The notes: generated from the letters alone by a model not told the origin. 64,000 nucleotides of DNA from Saposhnikovia divaricata (GCA_036435485.1 CM071599.1:206683178-206747177), one strand, 5' to 3'; shown: positions 12,167 to 22,739, numbered from the stretch's first letter. A program made the numbers and translations.

Positions 12167-13495
12167 ATGTCAACCCCTAATAGGGGAAGAGGTCGCGGAT
12201 ATGGCCGCGGTCGAAGTTATGGGAGTAACAATATGTTACCTCATTCACAAGAAACTGTTCCACTAATAGGAGATTGGACATTATTTCATCATAGATCAAG
12301 GATGCAGCAATTGCCTATGCCTCCCAAAAAGGAAGATATACCTTCCACTAGTAAGGCAACAACATATAAAGATGTTTCTATTACTGAAACTCCGTAGGAT
12401 AACGAATATTTCAAAAATCCGGTCACAGAAACCATTTTGTTTCTGGAAGATGAAGACCTTAAGCTTACTCCAAATGATGGTTGGTATTTATGAATCTTGA
12501 ATCAAGAGGATATGCTGGTCTGAGTAATCAAGCCAGACAGAATTTAGAAATTCTGCTAAAAATTACCGAATCGGTAACAATTACTCATCATCATCAGAAT
12601 AATAATCCTGAAAATTTTATAAATTGTAGCAAATGCCATATCAATAAGATACTCCTTCCTAGAGAATGGGGATTTAATCCCAATGCGGATAGAGCTGTTA
12701 AAATAGCTGAAGGAAAGTATATTTACTTTAATTATTGGGATTATATTAAGGCTTTCACAAAAGCTTTCTATTATCAAAATCCAAAAAATAAGCATTCTTG
12801 GTTTTTTAGCATTAATCCGGAAGTGCTTAATAAGCCAGTCCCTAATTGGTTTTACCAATGGTGGGCCAAATTCGGGCAATCCTTAGAAATTCTTCCTAAG
12901 GAAATAAAAGATTTATTCAATCCATGGTCTGATAATAGTCCCCTGGTAGCGAAGGTTTTAGCAGAAAGAATGATCACCGGACAATTGGATTTGGAGGTGG
13001 ACAGTATCGGTCTCCCAGGATAAATTTAACATCCCTATTCTGCAAAGAAATTTCTTTTGCAAATTGTGGCATAACATGGATTCCGAAGATGTTCATGCTA
13101 AAATAGCTACTATTAAAGCAACAATTGTTGCTGAAAAAGGCCAAGGTTCCAAAGAAAAAATGTCTCAGCAACCTTCAATAGCCAGTATGAAAGAATATTT
13201 TATAAAGAAATACCCAACAGAATCAGAAGAACAAATAATGGTTCGAGTTCTCGATTTCATGAAAGAACAATTTTTCAGTTCTTTTCCTTCTCAGTCCTCA
13301 AGGGATGATGATCAATCTAGGATGACTTCTTCATCACAAGGATCTATGAATTCTAATGCTTTTAATTGTCTAGCAGGAGAATCTCAAGCAGAAGATTCTA
13401 TTCAGGAAGAACATACCCTAGGAGATTTCTGGGATTCTATGATTCTGACTTTAATTCAAAAGTCTCAGGGTAAAGGTAAAGATCCAGCAAATTAA
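12167..13495 (+). pseudogene. EPRV copy A: ORF2, unknown function
   Basis: The ATG at 12167 overlaps the ancestral pol stop (TAATG), suggesting coupled termination and re-initiation. The N-terminus is an Arg/Gly repeat (RGRGRGYGRGRSYG). TAG 12395-12397 is a nonsense change (copy C has CAG). A frameshift lies near 12485. A middle block from 12487 to 13023 is aromatic-rich (HSWFF, NWFYQWWAKFG). A 35-bp loss near 12987 relative to copy C shifts the frame, and the C-terminal part (from ~13064) is Ser/Gln/Asp-rich and ends at TAA 13493-13495. I recognise no domain; the position after pol matches the unknown ORF2 of florendoviruses. Confidence 0.65.
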
Positions 13496-13497
13496 TC

Positions 13498-13752
13498 ATG
13501 CATACTTTAGGTCTGGCTTTTAGGAAATTGAAGAAAAAGGATCGTAAAATCAAGCTCATTAAGGATCAGATTGATTACTATTTTTTGCAACAATCCCAAA
13601 TGTCCTGGGAAGATAGAAGGAATAGAACTTCTCAGCAAATTGAAGAAGATTTCGAAATGATCCATTTTCTCCATAACTATCTATGGAGTAAAATTCATAA
13701 GCAGAGATTGTTAAAGCAAAGACTCATTTGGTTCAATAATTTTACAGTATAA
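13498..13752 (+). CDS. EPRV copy A: short ORF3, basic helical protein
   Basis: An 84-codon frame starts three bases after the ORF2 stop. It is Lys-rich at the N-terminus (FRKLKKKDRKIKLIKDQ) and aromatic later (HFLHNYLWSKIHKQ), with predicted-helix character and no known domain. Copies B and C carry the same ORF truncated at 53 codons by an indel near the middle, so A may keep the longer form. It could also be the displaced end of ORF2. Expression is unproven. Confidence 0.4.
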   Translation: MHTLGLAFRKLKKKDRKIKLIKDQIDYYFLQQSQMSWEDRRNRTSQQIEEDFEMIHFLHNYLWSKIHKQRLLKQRLIWFNNFTV

Positions 13753-13859
13753 TCAAAAGGTAGCAATCATACTTGCTCAATTATTCCAGATAATGGGAAT
13801 CTGCTTTTCGTAATGGGAAGCAGCATTATTGAATGCTTTATTAAAGTCTTTTGTTTGTA

Positions 13860-14060
13860 TTTATAAAGTTGTTTCTAGGCTAGCATTATTATTCTGACGA
13901 TGGGACCCAGTGAGCACCCGAAAACAATAATGTCTACTTTATTAAAGTTTTTTGTCTTCTTTTGACTTTTGTATCATTGGTGTGCTAAGGCCTGCATTCA
14001 CAGTGCCTCGTACTCTCTATATAAAGAGAGATATGTATCAGTTCAGAGTGTGCTTCATAT
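13860..14060 (+). promoter_or_regulatory. Pararetroviral promoter and leader, copy A
   Basis: TATATAAA at 14018-14025 sits inside the near-palindrome CTCTCTATATAAAGAGAG (14013-14030). Upstream is a repeated motif (ATTAAAGT[C/T]TTTTGT at ~13842 and ~13945). Position between the last ORF and the primer-site remnant matches the 35S-type promoter of caulimovirids. Confidence 0.65.
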
Positions 14061-14170
14061 TGTGAAATAATATATGTTTTCTTTTCCCTCTTTCTCTCTC
14101 GCTCATGTGCTGAGCCCCCTTTCTTACTTTAAATTAAATTAAACACTGTTTTCCTGCTTCCGCCCAGAGT

Positions 14171-14189
14171 TGGTATATATATATATATA
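14171..14189 (+). other. EPRV/host junction at primer-site remnant and (TA)n, copy A
   Basis: TTGGTAT, the first bases of a tRNA-Met primer site (TGGTATCAGAGC), runs straight into a TA repeat instead of the expected CAGAGC. Copies B and C have the same junction. A viral end at the minus-strand start inserted into a TA repeat fits. Confidence 0.5.
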
Positions 14190-14269
14190 AGAGTAGAAGT
14201 GTAGCATGTAAATTTATCAAAAATAGCTTTCTGTGAAACGAACTACTATATGAATATTTCTGTCTTTTA

Positions 14270-14464
14270 CTCCATCCATCCTATTTTCATTATCCACAAT
14301 AAAAAAATCCACCTTTTACTCAATCATATTAAATAAACTGATAGTTACAAATTATTATATTATTTTTTACACTAGTTAACGTGATTACTACATAATTCAC
14401 CATATTAATAATTATGGACAATTAAAATAGGAAATTTTGGACAATAAAAAAGGGACGGAGGGAG
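14270..14464. mobile_element. Stowaway-like MITE in block A
   Basis: The 195-bp AT-rich element has ends CTCCATCCATCC and GGGACGGAGGGAG, close to the Stowaway CTCCCTCCGTCCC terminus, and is flanked by TA on both sides (14268-14269 and 14465-14466). It has no ORF. Confidence 0.85.
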
Positions 14465-14514
14465 TATGATTTTTCTTGTTTTGGTTCAAAAGAAAATATT
14501 TATCTAGCTCTTAC

Positions 14515-15487
14515 TCAAGTGAGAGCACCAATTAAAATGAGAACTGAGATATAATCTCATCCCTTGATTTTATAACATTTTTTTAATCTCCACCATACAA
14601 ACTCTCCTTTCCCTGCCCTACTCTCTCATATGCATGCACTCCCATCTACATCACCTCTCTTACCACCAACCCCTGGCCGCCACCAATCTCCGATCACCAC
14701 CAACCTCCGGCCACATAACTTCATTAATTTCTACTATATATTCTTCATCTTCAACCGCAGTACAAACCTCCCACCGCCCATTCACCAATTAATCTTCCAT
14801 AATCCCTTGCCATCAGAGCTCTACCCATCTATCACCGCCACTTCCTTCCACCCTCCGTTAACCTCTCTCTCTCCCCCCCTCCCTCTCTCCGTTCCTCATT
14901 TTTTGTTTATTTGTGATGATTTTTTCTGGTCTTTTTGGCTTGTAACTGGTGATTTGATAGACAATTATGGTGTGTAGATAATGGTGGTGGTGGTGTTATG
15001 GTGATTGTGGTTGTGACAGCCTCCGTTGCTGTGGATTAGTGATGTTAAAAGGTGGTGATTTTTGCATTTGGAAAAAGTCTTCGAAGGTGATTTTCTGATT
15101 TTGGTTGGAAGTGGTGGTCGGAGGTGGCGTTAATGTGTGGTGGATTCTGTTAAACGGTGGTGATTTTTTTGATTTTGATCGGAAGTGCTGGTCGGAGGTG
15201 GCGACAGTGTGGTGGTCGAAGGTCGCGGAAGTGTGGTGATCGATTTCTATTTTTCAGTGGTGATTTTTTTTTCGGTGGTTATTTTTTTGGTTGGCCGAAA
15301 TTGGTCACCGGAGATTGCGATCGGAGTTGGTGATTTTAGTGGGTTAGAAGATGATAATGGTAAATTAGATGAAGGATAAAAAATAAAATTGAAATATAAA
15401 TTGTGGGATTATGATTTAATTTAAAATAAAAAATGTGTGGCTGAGATTAGATCTCGATTCTCATAATAGTAGGGGGTTCTCATTTGA
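14515..15487. mobile_element. TIR element (Mutator-like?), block A
   Basis: The left end (TCAAGTGAGAGCACC then AATGAGAACTGAGATATAAT) pairs as an imperfect inverted repeat with the right end near 15428-15487 (GAGATTAGATCTCGATTCTC then GGGGTTCTCATTTGA), about 55-60 bp long. The interior is unlike its surroundings: pyrimidine-rich on the left and full of GGTGGTGAT-type triplets on the right, with no recognisable protein. No clear target duplication was found, so the exact ends are uncertain. A MULE or Pack-MULE is possible. Confidence 0.45.
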
Positions 15488-15711
15488 TCAAGACCCAATC
15501 TATAGATATATCAATAGAAGTATATTATAGGATTTATGATAGAAGTGCCAATAGAGGTGTCAAATTCCATGTGACATGGCATGACATGTCATTTGGGTGC
15601 TTCAGTATGAGTCATAAGGGTGTTCAAGATATGCTAAGAGAAGTTGCCAACTCTTGGCATCCCCCTCTAAATATGAAAATTTTCAAATATTTGTATAAAA
15701 CATATGTATAG
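15484..15711 (+). other. Short ORF conserved in all three blocks, unassigned
   Basis: A 75-codon frame ending in VANSWHPPLNMKIFKYLYKTYV is kept with few changes in block B (ending 33374) and block C (ending 63564). No family is recognised. Its conservation may only reflect recent duplication of the block, so coding is doubtful. Confidence 0.25.
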
Positions 15712-16226
15712 TCCATACCTAATATATTGTATCTAGTTTTATTATTATTCGTTTGAGGACAATCTAGGCACCTTACTTGCTGGCCAATTTTTAAAGATGT
15801 TAAATGCGACAAAGATTGATGAGATAAAAAAAAGTATATTATTTAAGGTGTGTCGGATATGTTTGGAACCATTTAAGGATGCCTTAAATGGAGATGTTCT
15901 TAATCAAGAGAATTATGGTGTTCTTAATCATTAATATAGTGATATTAATCATAACACATAAATATACGTATCTCATTTAAGTCGTGTTCTTATTCATTAC
16001 ACATAATTTAAGAGAATTAAGTTCATTATAATTATTTAATAACATTTTCCTTTCCGAGAAACCCTTATATTATGGTGTATAAGAGTAGTTATGTGTCTTA
16101 TTCTTTCTTACTTATTCCAATAGTTGTTAAATTTGTGTATTATCTATGCTCTCTATCTCTATTTGTTCTAACATTTATATCTCTTTCAAGTTGCTTCTCA
16201 ACTTCAATCCTGTTTCTCGTACAACA
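15712..16226. other. AT-rich flank of the EPRV block, no gene seen
   Basis: This low-complexity AT-rich DNA repeats GTTCTTAATCATTA-like words. It is shared with blocks B (33375-33888) and C (63565-64000). I see no gene or element with clear ends. Confidence 0.6.
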
Positions 16227-17035
16227 CACTACAAGAAAAATGACCATTTACGACAGAAATTTTACACTGAAATCATCGCAATTGGTCCAGTTATGATAGA
16301 AAATTTTCATCATTTTTGCTCGAGTCTTAAGTTCGAATTATCGACACAAGTAAAAATTTCGTCACAAGTATAAATTTTTGTCATAAGTTCCAATACAGGA
16401 CCCACTTTTTACAATAAAATAATAAACTAACTTACGACGGAATAAACCATCATAAATTGGCAACTTATGACGGAAATATCATCGAAAGTTAAAGAATGGG
16501 ACCCACCTAGAATATAATTATAACAATACTTTCGATGGCACAATCCGTCGTATGTTAATAATTTATGACGATTATTTCTGTCGTAAGTTCACCACAATTA
16601 AATTTGAAAAAAAAAAGAATAAATAAAAGATGAACAATCGTCGTAAGTTACCCAGAAAATCGTCGTAAGTTACCCAGAAAATCGTCATAAGTTAACCTGA
16701 CCAAGAACAACATTCTGCTGCTTTTTCCGGGTCCAGCCATTTTTGGATTCCAACTTAAATCCCAAAACATCCCAATCTACAAATAATCCAAAACCACAAT
16801 CAAACATGAAAGTTGTAACAAACATCCACGCAGTTAAACGAATCCAAATATAAAAAATACCAAAGTTATATAAATATTATCATAAATCATATTCGACCAC
16901 ACAAAAGTTTAGACCATCCAACAAAAGTATAGATCACGTACGTTACAAACATCTACAAGACGACATTAGTTCACAACATAACTTATATTAACTTACCAAC
17001 ATTCATAGTCTAAATTAAATTCAGACATAATACTC
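16227..17035 (+). mobile_element. CACTA left end (same insertion site as in block B), truncated
   Basis: CACTACAAGAAAAATGACC starts at 16227 after ACA, exactly where the large CACTA sits in block B (33889). Subterminal repeats of the type CTTACGACGGAA / TCGTCGTAAGTT follow. Homology with B continues to ATACTCA (17035) and stops at the point that corresponds to the Transposase_24 gene stop codon in B. No right terminus of this family is seen in this block. Confidence 0.75.
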
Positions 17036-17061
17036 AACTGGTGTCGTGAGACAAGAACCTA

Positions 17062-17172
17062 TTTTATGCAGCCAAATACAATGAATGCATATGGTGTTGT
17101 TCTTGATGACTTTGGCCCGGAAACAATGCTTGACAAGATGATGAAAGATTTCATACTTCCGATGTCTACAAG
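17062..17172 (+). pseudogene. Captured exon of a 2OG-Fe(II) oxygenase (PKHD-type-like)
   Basis: After an intron-like stretch ending TTTTATGCAG, an open exon codes MNAYGVVLDDFGPETMLDKM and then MKDFILPMS, followed by a possible GTAATG donor. It resembles the N-terminal exon of plant PKHD-type hydroxylase-like proteins, as far as I recall that family. Catalytic HxD...H residues lie downstream in such proteins and are absent, so this is a transduplicated fragment inside the CACTA remnant. Confidence 0.5.
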
Positions 17173-17250
17173 TAATGAATATATTTATCATAACTACTAA
17201 TTTAAAAAAAAATAACATAATATCGCTAGGTTGTCAACAACAGAGAAGAC

Positions 17251-18290
17251 CACTACACCATATACGCGCGACCTTTGCCAACACCTCAAAAAAGTGTAAA
17301 AAATCATGAATAATGTTGCCATAAGCCCAAAATTTGTTTAAGGTTACACTTTTTCCAATTTCAGTAGTGTTGGATATAGTCGTGTGGTCTTAGGTGGATA
17401 TGCCAACAGTTTTGCCACCCTACGGCCACATCGCTATAGATGTTGCATTAGTCATCTATGCCAACACTTTCGGCTATATAACAAAACAAAAAGGGATGTT
17501 GTAATAGAACCTATTGCAACATCGATTTTTCCCTATTGCAACATTGGTTCATCTAACACTTTGTTTTTAGCAACACCTTTTTTTGTTGTCCCAACATTTT
17601 TCTAATAAAAACTTTCTAAATATTAGCTAAACCTTTTCATATTTGTTGCAACATAAACTACATGAACATTTATAAGGTTGTTACCGAAATTTGAAATATT
17701 AATTCGAATCAAAATTATATCCTTAGAAACAATTATGCAAGCCAAAAATCCAAAACGAAACACTACATTTTTTGACTTCACAAACATACCAAATTAGTGA
17801 TTACATAGTCAAAGTTGGACATAAACCAACTTGCCAAATCTGCCCAAAATATTGAATTCTTACAAACAACAAGTACAATAATATTCTAAATGTCATCAAA
17901 TCACCATAATATTCTGCTATCTTAGTAGTCATCGACTTGACATTCTCTCGAATATTCTTGTTAACTTTTTCATCCATCTCATGCACAAGTTGTTCCCTGA
18001 TTTTCTTTGTTAAATCTGCCAAGTACCGATCCAATATACTTGATGCAGGGGCTGCAGATTTTTCCTTTGGCTACTTCTTCCGAATGAGTCTCCCAGGGAT
18101 AAATGGGTGTGTTCCTTCCCACCATGAACTAGATGGTTAGCTTTCATAAATACGATAGGAACTACTCTAAAAGAATAAACATCTATTTTTCTTGAATGCA
18201 TTACAGTCTCCTCATACTCTGGTGCTAAGCGAAGTAATCGAAAGTCTTTAGCACCATGGTACCAAGTAATCAAATCGTTAAATTAGAAAA
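17251..18290. mobile_element. Second CACTA-type element, left part
   Basis: It begins CACTACACCATATACGCG at 17251. Subterminal sequence has repeated words such as TGTTGCAAT / CCAACAC in both orientations to ~17660. It includes a minus-strand transposase remnant (next entry). No right end GTGTAGTG was found. Confidence 0.55.
17801..18273 (-). pseudogene. En/Spm transposase (Transposase_24-like) C-terminal remnant
   Basis: Overlapping minus-strand frames code a GDSFGRSS motif followed by a helical region (DLTKKIREQLVHEMDEKV, then NIRENVKSMTTKIAEY). This combination is seen near the C-terminus of plant Ptta/En/Spm-type transposon proteins. Frames switch near 18010-18030, and in the second frame several stops occur, so it is decayed. 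A coiled-coil role in multimerisation is an inference. Confidence 0.5.
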
Positions 18291-18837
18291 GCATAGCACT
18301 AGTAAATTACCTTATAAGTATATACCTTATTCAATATTACCGATTGGATGGTCCAGAGAATATACTTGATTATTTAAAGAGTTTCAACTAAAATTTAACA
18401 ATACTAAGAAGATAAATTTACTTATCAGGAAGACTGGATGATAGTGTAGATGAGTTTACTTTCTCCTTTCGAATGAGCATGAACCGCTTGCAGAAGAGGT
18501 TCTATAACTTGAGGGTGGGTATTTCCAACATAACTACATCATTTTCAAAAAGATAGTATAATAATTAATATTACTTGCTTAGCCAAAGTTGATTAGAGCT
18601 TATTTGTTGGGTTTAATATTAAACTTGTCTTAATTTATTTTATTTAGTTGAATAAGTCTAGCTGATAGTTGAGTATGTTTCTTTTCGGACTTATGGTTTA
18701 ATCGTCTAAACGTCCGGGGAACATGTGTGCCTTTCGGTTAGATAATAAACTTTTTTGAATGAAAGAAACCCCTTTTTACGAATATTGTACTCGTTGCAAT
18801 TCATCTATGAAATAGATACCCCTGACAAAAAAAATAA
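18291..18837. other. Unassigned AT-rich DNA, possible LTR remnant
   Basis: No gene is seen. A stretch from TGTTGGG (about 18606) to CCTGACA (about 18827) has LTR-like TG...CA ends, but I find no flanking target duplication. Confidence 0.3.
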
Positions 18838-18940
18838 AAATTCTCAAATATTTATATAAAACATATGTATAGTCCATGCCTTATATATAGTATCTAGTTC
18901 AAATATTATTTGTTTGAGGATAATGTATGCACCTTGGAGT
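18838..18940 (+). repeat. Diverged copy of block-flank sequence
   Basis: The segment from AAAACATATGTATAGTCCAT through GTTTGAGGATAAT to GCACCTT matches 15678-15775 of block A with many changes, showing an older copy of the same flank DNA outside the EPRV blocks. Confidence 0.6.
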
Positions 18941-18973
18941 AGCTCCAATCATTAAAAATCGTTCTTCAACATA

Positions 18974-19530
18974 CACTACACCAAATCTGCTATCAGACAA
19001 CACTGATCAGACAACACTCTGCAAAAAAAGTGTTGCCCGAAAAGATCTGACAACGGTTCCCGTATTCAAGAAAAAAAAGTATTGTCTGATCCCAGTTTTT
19101 ACAACACGCAAAAAACCATTGTCTATTAGATGAAGTCAGACAACGGTATTTAAAATGTAGTGTTGCACAGATTTCATATTTAGACAACAGTTTTCCGGAA
19201 CCATTGTCTGAAAATGTTTCAGACAAGAGCACACAAAACTGTTGTTAGAAAGAGACAACAGTTTTTCTGATCCGTTGTTTGAGTTTAATTCATTACAACA
19301 CACAGAAAATACAGTTGTCTGACTCTCGCCATTCATACGACGGTTTTTGGGACTGTTGTTGGAATCAGACAACAGTTTTTCTGTTATTGTTGTGTAACAT
19401 TTGTTCAAACAACAGTTTTTTATAGTGTTGTCTGAGTTAAAGCTATCAGACAACTCTTTTAGGCTAATTGTCTATTGTTGATTCAGACAACGGTTTCTTG
19501 TTTAAAACTGTTGTCTGATTTACAGGATAC
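18974..19530. repeat. Left subterminal repeat region of the 8.1-kb CACTA
   Basis: More than a dozen copies of a CAGACAACGGTTT-like motif occur in alternating orientation (for example ...CTGTTGTCTGATT), expected to be binding sites for an En/Spm TnpA-type protein. Short reading frames here are by-products of the repeats. Confidence 0.8.
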
Positions 19531-19616
19531 AGAAAAAAAAAATTGAAAATGGAGCTAACCTGCTCACAGTACAAATGCAAATAAATAGTACCACGTATTA
19601 AATAACAAATTTATTC

Positions 19617-21163
19617 GAGACTGGTTGATATTTCATGTATATAAATAACAAATTTATTCGATATATGAACGATAATTTCCTTTGCAAATAAATAGTACCA
19701 CGTATTAATAGAGTGCTATATATATATATAATATAGTTCTTGTTATCGATCGATTTATAAACCACGATATAATCACACTCACAATATTGAACAAATTAAC
19801 ATATTAATTACTAATTAATAATATAAGATTCAAAGGATAGGAACGGGAGTGAAAAATTTATAGATTAAAAGCGTCAATTTGGGCGAAAACGAAATAGTAT
19901 TCAGACAATGGTTTCTGTTAAAAAAATGCTTGTGCAAACGGCAATCCCACAACATAAATTTAAAAAAAACCGTTGTATGATCCATACGACGGTTTTTTAA
20001 ATATGTAAAGCGTTGCTGGAAAGCATATTGCACAACAGAATTTCAAATATTTCCGTTGTCTGAATTACACAACGCTATTTTGGAAAAAAGACTTGTCTGA
20101 GTTGCTTTGGCACAACAGTTTTGGCGGCAAAACCGTTGTCTTTTTTTCCCAGCTATTTAAATCAATTTGTACCGTTTATACGGCTTCGAATGTGTTATTA
20201 AGTTGAAACATAATAGCGTAAGGCATTTTTGACCATATTTACTTATACTTATTCGAATAATACATGGGTAATGTAAAATCCGTATCACGTGTTAGGGTTT
20301 AGGGTTTCGATAACTTTATTTTATCAAGAATCGCAAACACGAGACTGGTTGATATTTCATTTATATAAATAACAAATTTATTCGATATATGAACGATAAT
20401 TTCCTTTGCAAATAAATAGTACCACGTATTAATAGAGTGCTATATATATATATAATATAGTTCTTGTTATCGATCGATTTATAAACCACGATATAATCAC
20501 ACTCACAATATTGAACAAATTAACATATTAATTACTAATTAATAATATAAGATTCAAAGGATAGGAACGGGAGTGAAAAATTTATAAATTAAAAGCGTCA
20601 ATTTGGACGAAAACGAAATAGTATTCAGACAATGGTTTCTGTTAAAAAAATGCTTGTGCAAACGACAATCCCACAACAGAAATTTGAAAAAAACCGTTGT
20701 ATGATCCATACGACGGTTTTTTAAATATGGAAAGGGTTGTTGGAAAGCATGTTGCACAACAGAATTTCAAATATTTCCGTTGTCTGAATTACACAACGGT
20801 ATTTTGGAAAAAAGACTTGTCTGAGTTGCTTTGGCACAACAGTTTTGGCGGCAAAACCGTTGTCTTTATTTTCCAGCTATTTAAATCAATTTGTACCGTT
20901 TATACGGCTTCGAATGTGTTATTAAGTTGAAACATAATAGCGTAAGACATTTTTTACCATATTTACTTATACTTATTCGAATAATACATGGGTAATGTAA
21001 AATCCGTATCACGTGTTAGGGTTTAGGGTTTCGATAACTTTATTTTATCAAGAATCGCGAACACGAGACTGGTTGATATTTCATTTATATAAATAACAAA
21101 TTTATTCGATATATGAACGATAATTTCCTTTGCAAATAAATAGTACCACGTATTAATAGAGTG

Positions 21164-21234
<71 letters not shown>

Positions 21235-21860
21235 TTCTTGTTATCGATCGATTTATAAACCACGATATAATCACACTCACAATATTGAACAAATTAACAT
21301 ATTAATTACTAATTAATAATATAAGATTCAAAGGATAGGAACGGGAGTGAAAAATTTATAAATTAAAAGCGTCAATTTGGGCGAAAACGAAATAGTATTC
21401 AGACAATGGTTTCTGTTAAAAAAATGCTTGTGCAAACGGCAATCCCACAACAGAAATTTGAAAAAAACCGTTGTATGATCCATACGACGGTTTTTTAAAT
21501 ATGGAAAGGGTTGTTGGAAAGCATATTGCACAACAGAATTTCAAATATTTCCGTTGTCTGAATTACACAACGGTATTTTGGAAAAAAGACTTGTCTGAGT
21601 TGCTTTGGCACAACAGTTTTGGCGGTAAAACCGTTGTCTTTATTTTCCAGCTATTTAAATCAATTTGTACCGTTTATACGGCTTCGAATGTGTTATTAAG
21701 TTGAAACATAATAGCGTAAGACATTTTTGACCATATTTACTTATACTTATTCGAATAATACATGGGTAATGTAAAATCCGTATCACGTGTTAGGGTTTAG
21801 GGTTTCGATAACTTTATTTTATCAAGAATCGCGAACACGAGACTGGTTGATAACTTTATT
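19617..21860. repeat. Tandem repeat, 724-bp unit, three copies plus start of a fourth
   Basis: GAGACTGGTTGATA recurs at 19617, 20341, 21065 and 21839. The first two periods are exactly 724 bp; the third is 774 bp because a (TA)n tract at ~21165-21228 has grown by ~50 bp. Each unit holds CAGACAA / CCGTTGTCTG motifs and the telomere-like GTTAGGGTTTAGGGTTTCG. Near-identity indicates recent expansion. Confidence 0.95.
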
Positions 21861-21984
21861 TGGGAATATCATTAAATTAAATATATTTTGACATCCGTAT
21901 GTTTCGATCATCGAGAAATATATTTTAAAAAATATAAACAATAATATCGGACAGAGTACTAGTTACGAGTACTAGTCAATAATA

Positions 21985-22490
21985 TATCTATTTTTTTAAA
22001 TTATTTTTTTGACGTTCCAAACTTATGGATGTCAAGATCTAACGATTTTAGTGATGTGGTAATTTTCTTAAAAAATCCTAGATTTGTTTTGTTTTTTTAT
22101 AATGGTCAAATCGGTCAAAGTAGACCTTCCTCCTAACTAGTCGTGTCCCGAATGATGAATCTATTTTTTAAAATTATTTTTTCTACGTTCCAAACGTATG
22201 GATGTCAATCTAACGATTTTATTGATGTGATAAATTTTTTAAAAATATCCTAGATTTATTTGGTTTGGTTTTAATAATGGTCAAATCGGTCAAAGTAGAC
22301 TTTCCTTTTAACTAATCTTGTCCCGAATGATGAATCTATTTTTTTAAATTATTTTTTCGACATTCCAAATGTAGGGAGGTCAATATCTAAAGATTTTAGT
22401 GATGTGGTAATTTTTTAAAAAAAATCTAGATTTATTTGGTTTGATTTTTTAATGGTCAAATCGGTCAAAGTAGATATTTCTTTGATAAAT
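21985..22490. repeat. ~173-bp tandem repeat, three copies
   Basis: Units are marked by GTTCCAAACNTATGGATGTCAA-like words at about 22008, 22181 and 22358, followed by GATTTTAGTGATGTG and GGTCAAATCGGTCAAAGTAG. The same family recurs at 52640-54220 in another CACTA. Confidence 0.85.
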
Positions 22491-22739
22491 AAATATTTTA
22501 AATTTTTACTATTTTTGCATATATATTTTTTATATTTATCCATCGTGTTTTTAGTTTTTCTAAAATTTTATAAATTTAAAATTAAAACATTAAAATTGGT
22601 GTTAAAAAAAATAAAATAAAATTTAGAATATCCAAAATAATTTGCGTTAGCAGGTGAACAGGAGGACATTGGGGTGAAATTTTGGGCGGACAATTTCCCT
22701 CCTTAACGAAATTTTGGGCCAACAATTTCCCCCTTTTAA

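Larger units (their letters stand above)
11717..14189 (+). mobile_element. Endogenous pararetrovirus (caulimovirid-type), copy A
   Basis: This is the 3' part of a pararetroviral genome: end of RT/RNase H, ORF2 starting inside the pol stop, a short ORF3 and a 35S-like promoter region, ending at a primer-site-like TTGGTAT that runs into (TA)n. Homology to copy C starts at CAAAACTAAGG (11717 and ~59525). An ORF of unknown function after pol resembles Florendovirus organisation, but that genus call is tentative. It is heavily mutated and abuts CACTA-captured DNA on the left. Confidence 0.85.

Noticed and set aside
17251..18290. Complete CACTA element
   Set aside because: I could not find a matching right terminus or the expected GAC duplication.
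18606..18827. Solo LTR (TGTTGGG...CCTGACA)
   Set aside because: No flanking target duplication and no second copy in the window.
20290..20315. Telomere or interstitial telomeric array
   Set aside because: Only two TTTAGGG-type units per 724-bp repeat; too short for telomeric DNA.
20554..21531. Repeated ~67-aa minus-strand and ~77-aa plus-strand reading frames
   Set aside because: They recur only because the 724-bp unit recurs; frames overlap on both strands and have no recognisable domain.
19617..21860. CRISPR-like or satellite locus of its own
   Set aside because: Units of 724 bp without spacers, inside defined CACTA ends; this is a transposon-internal tandem repeat.
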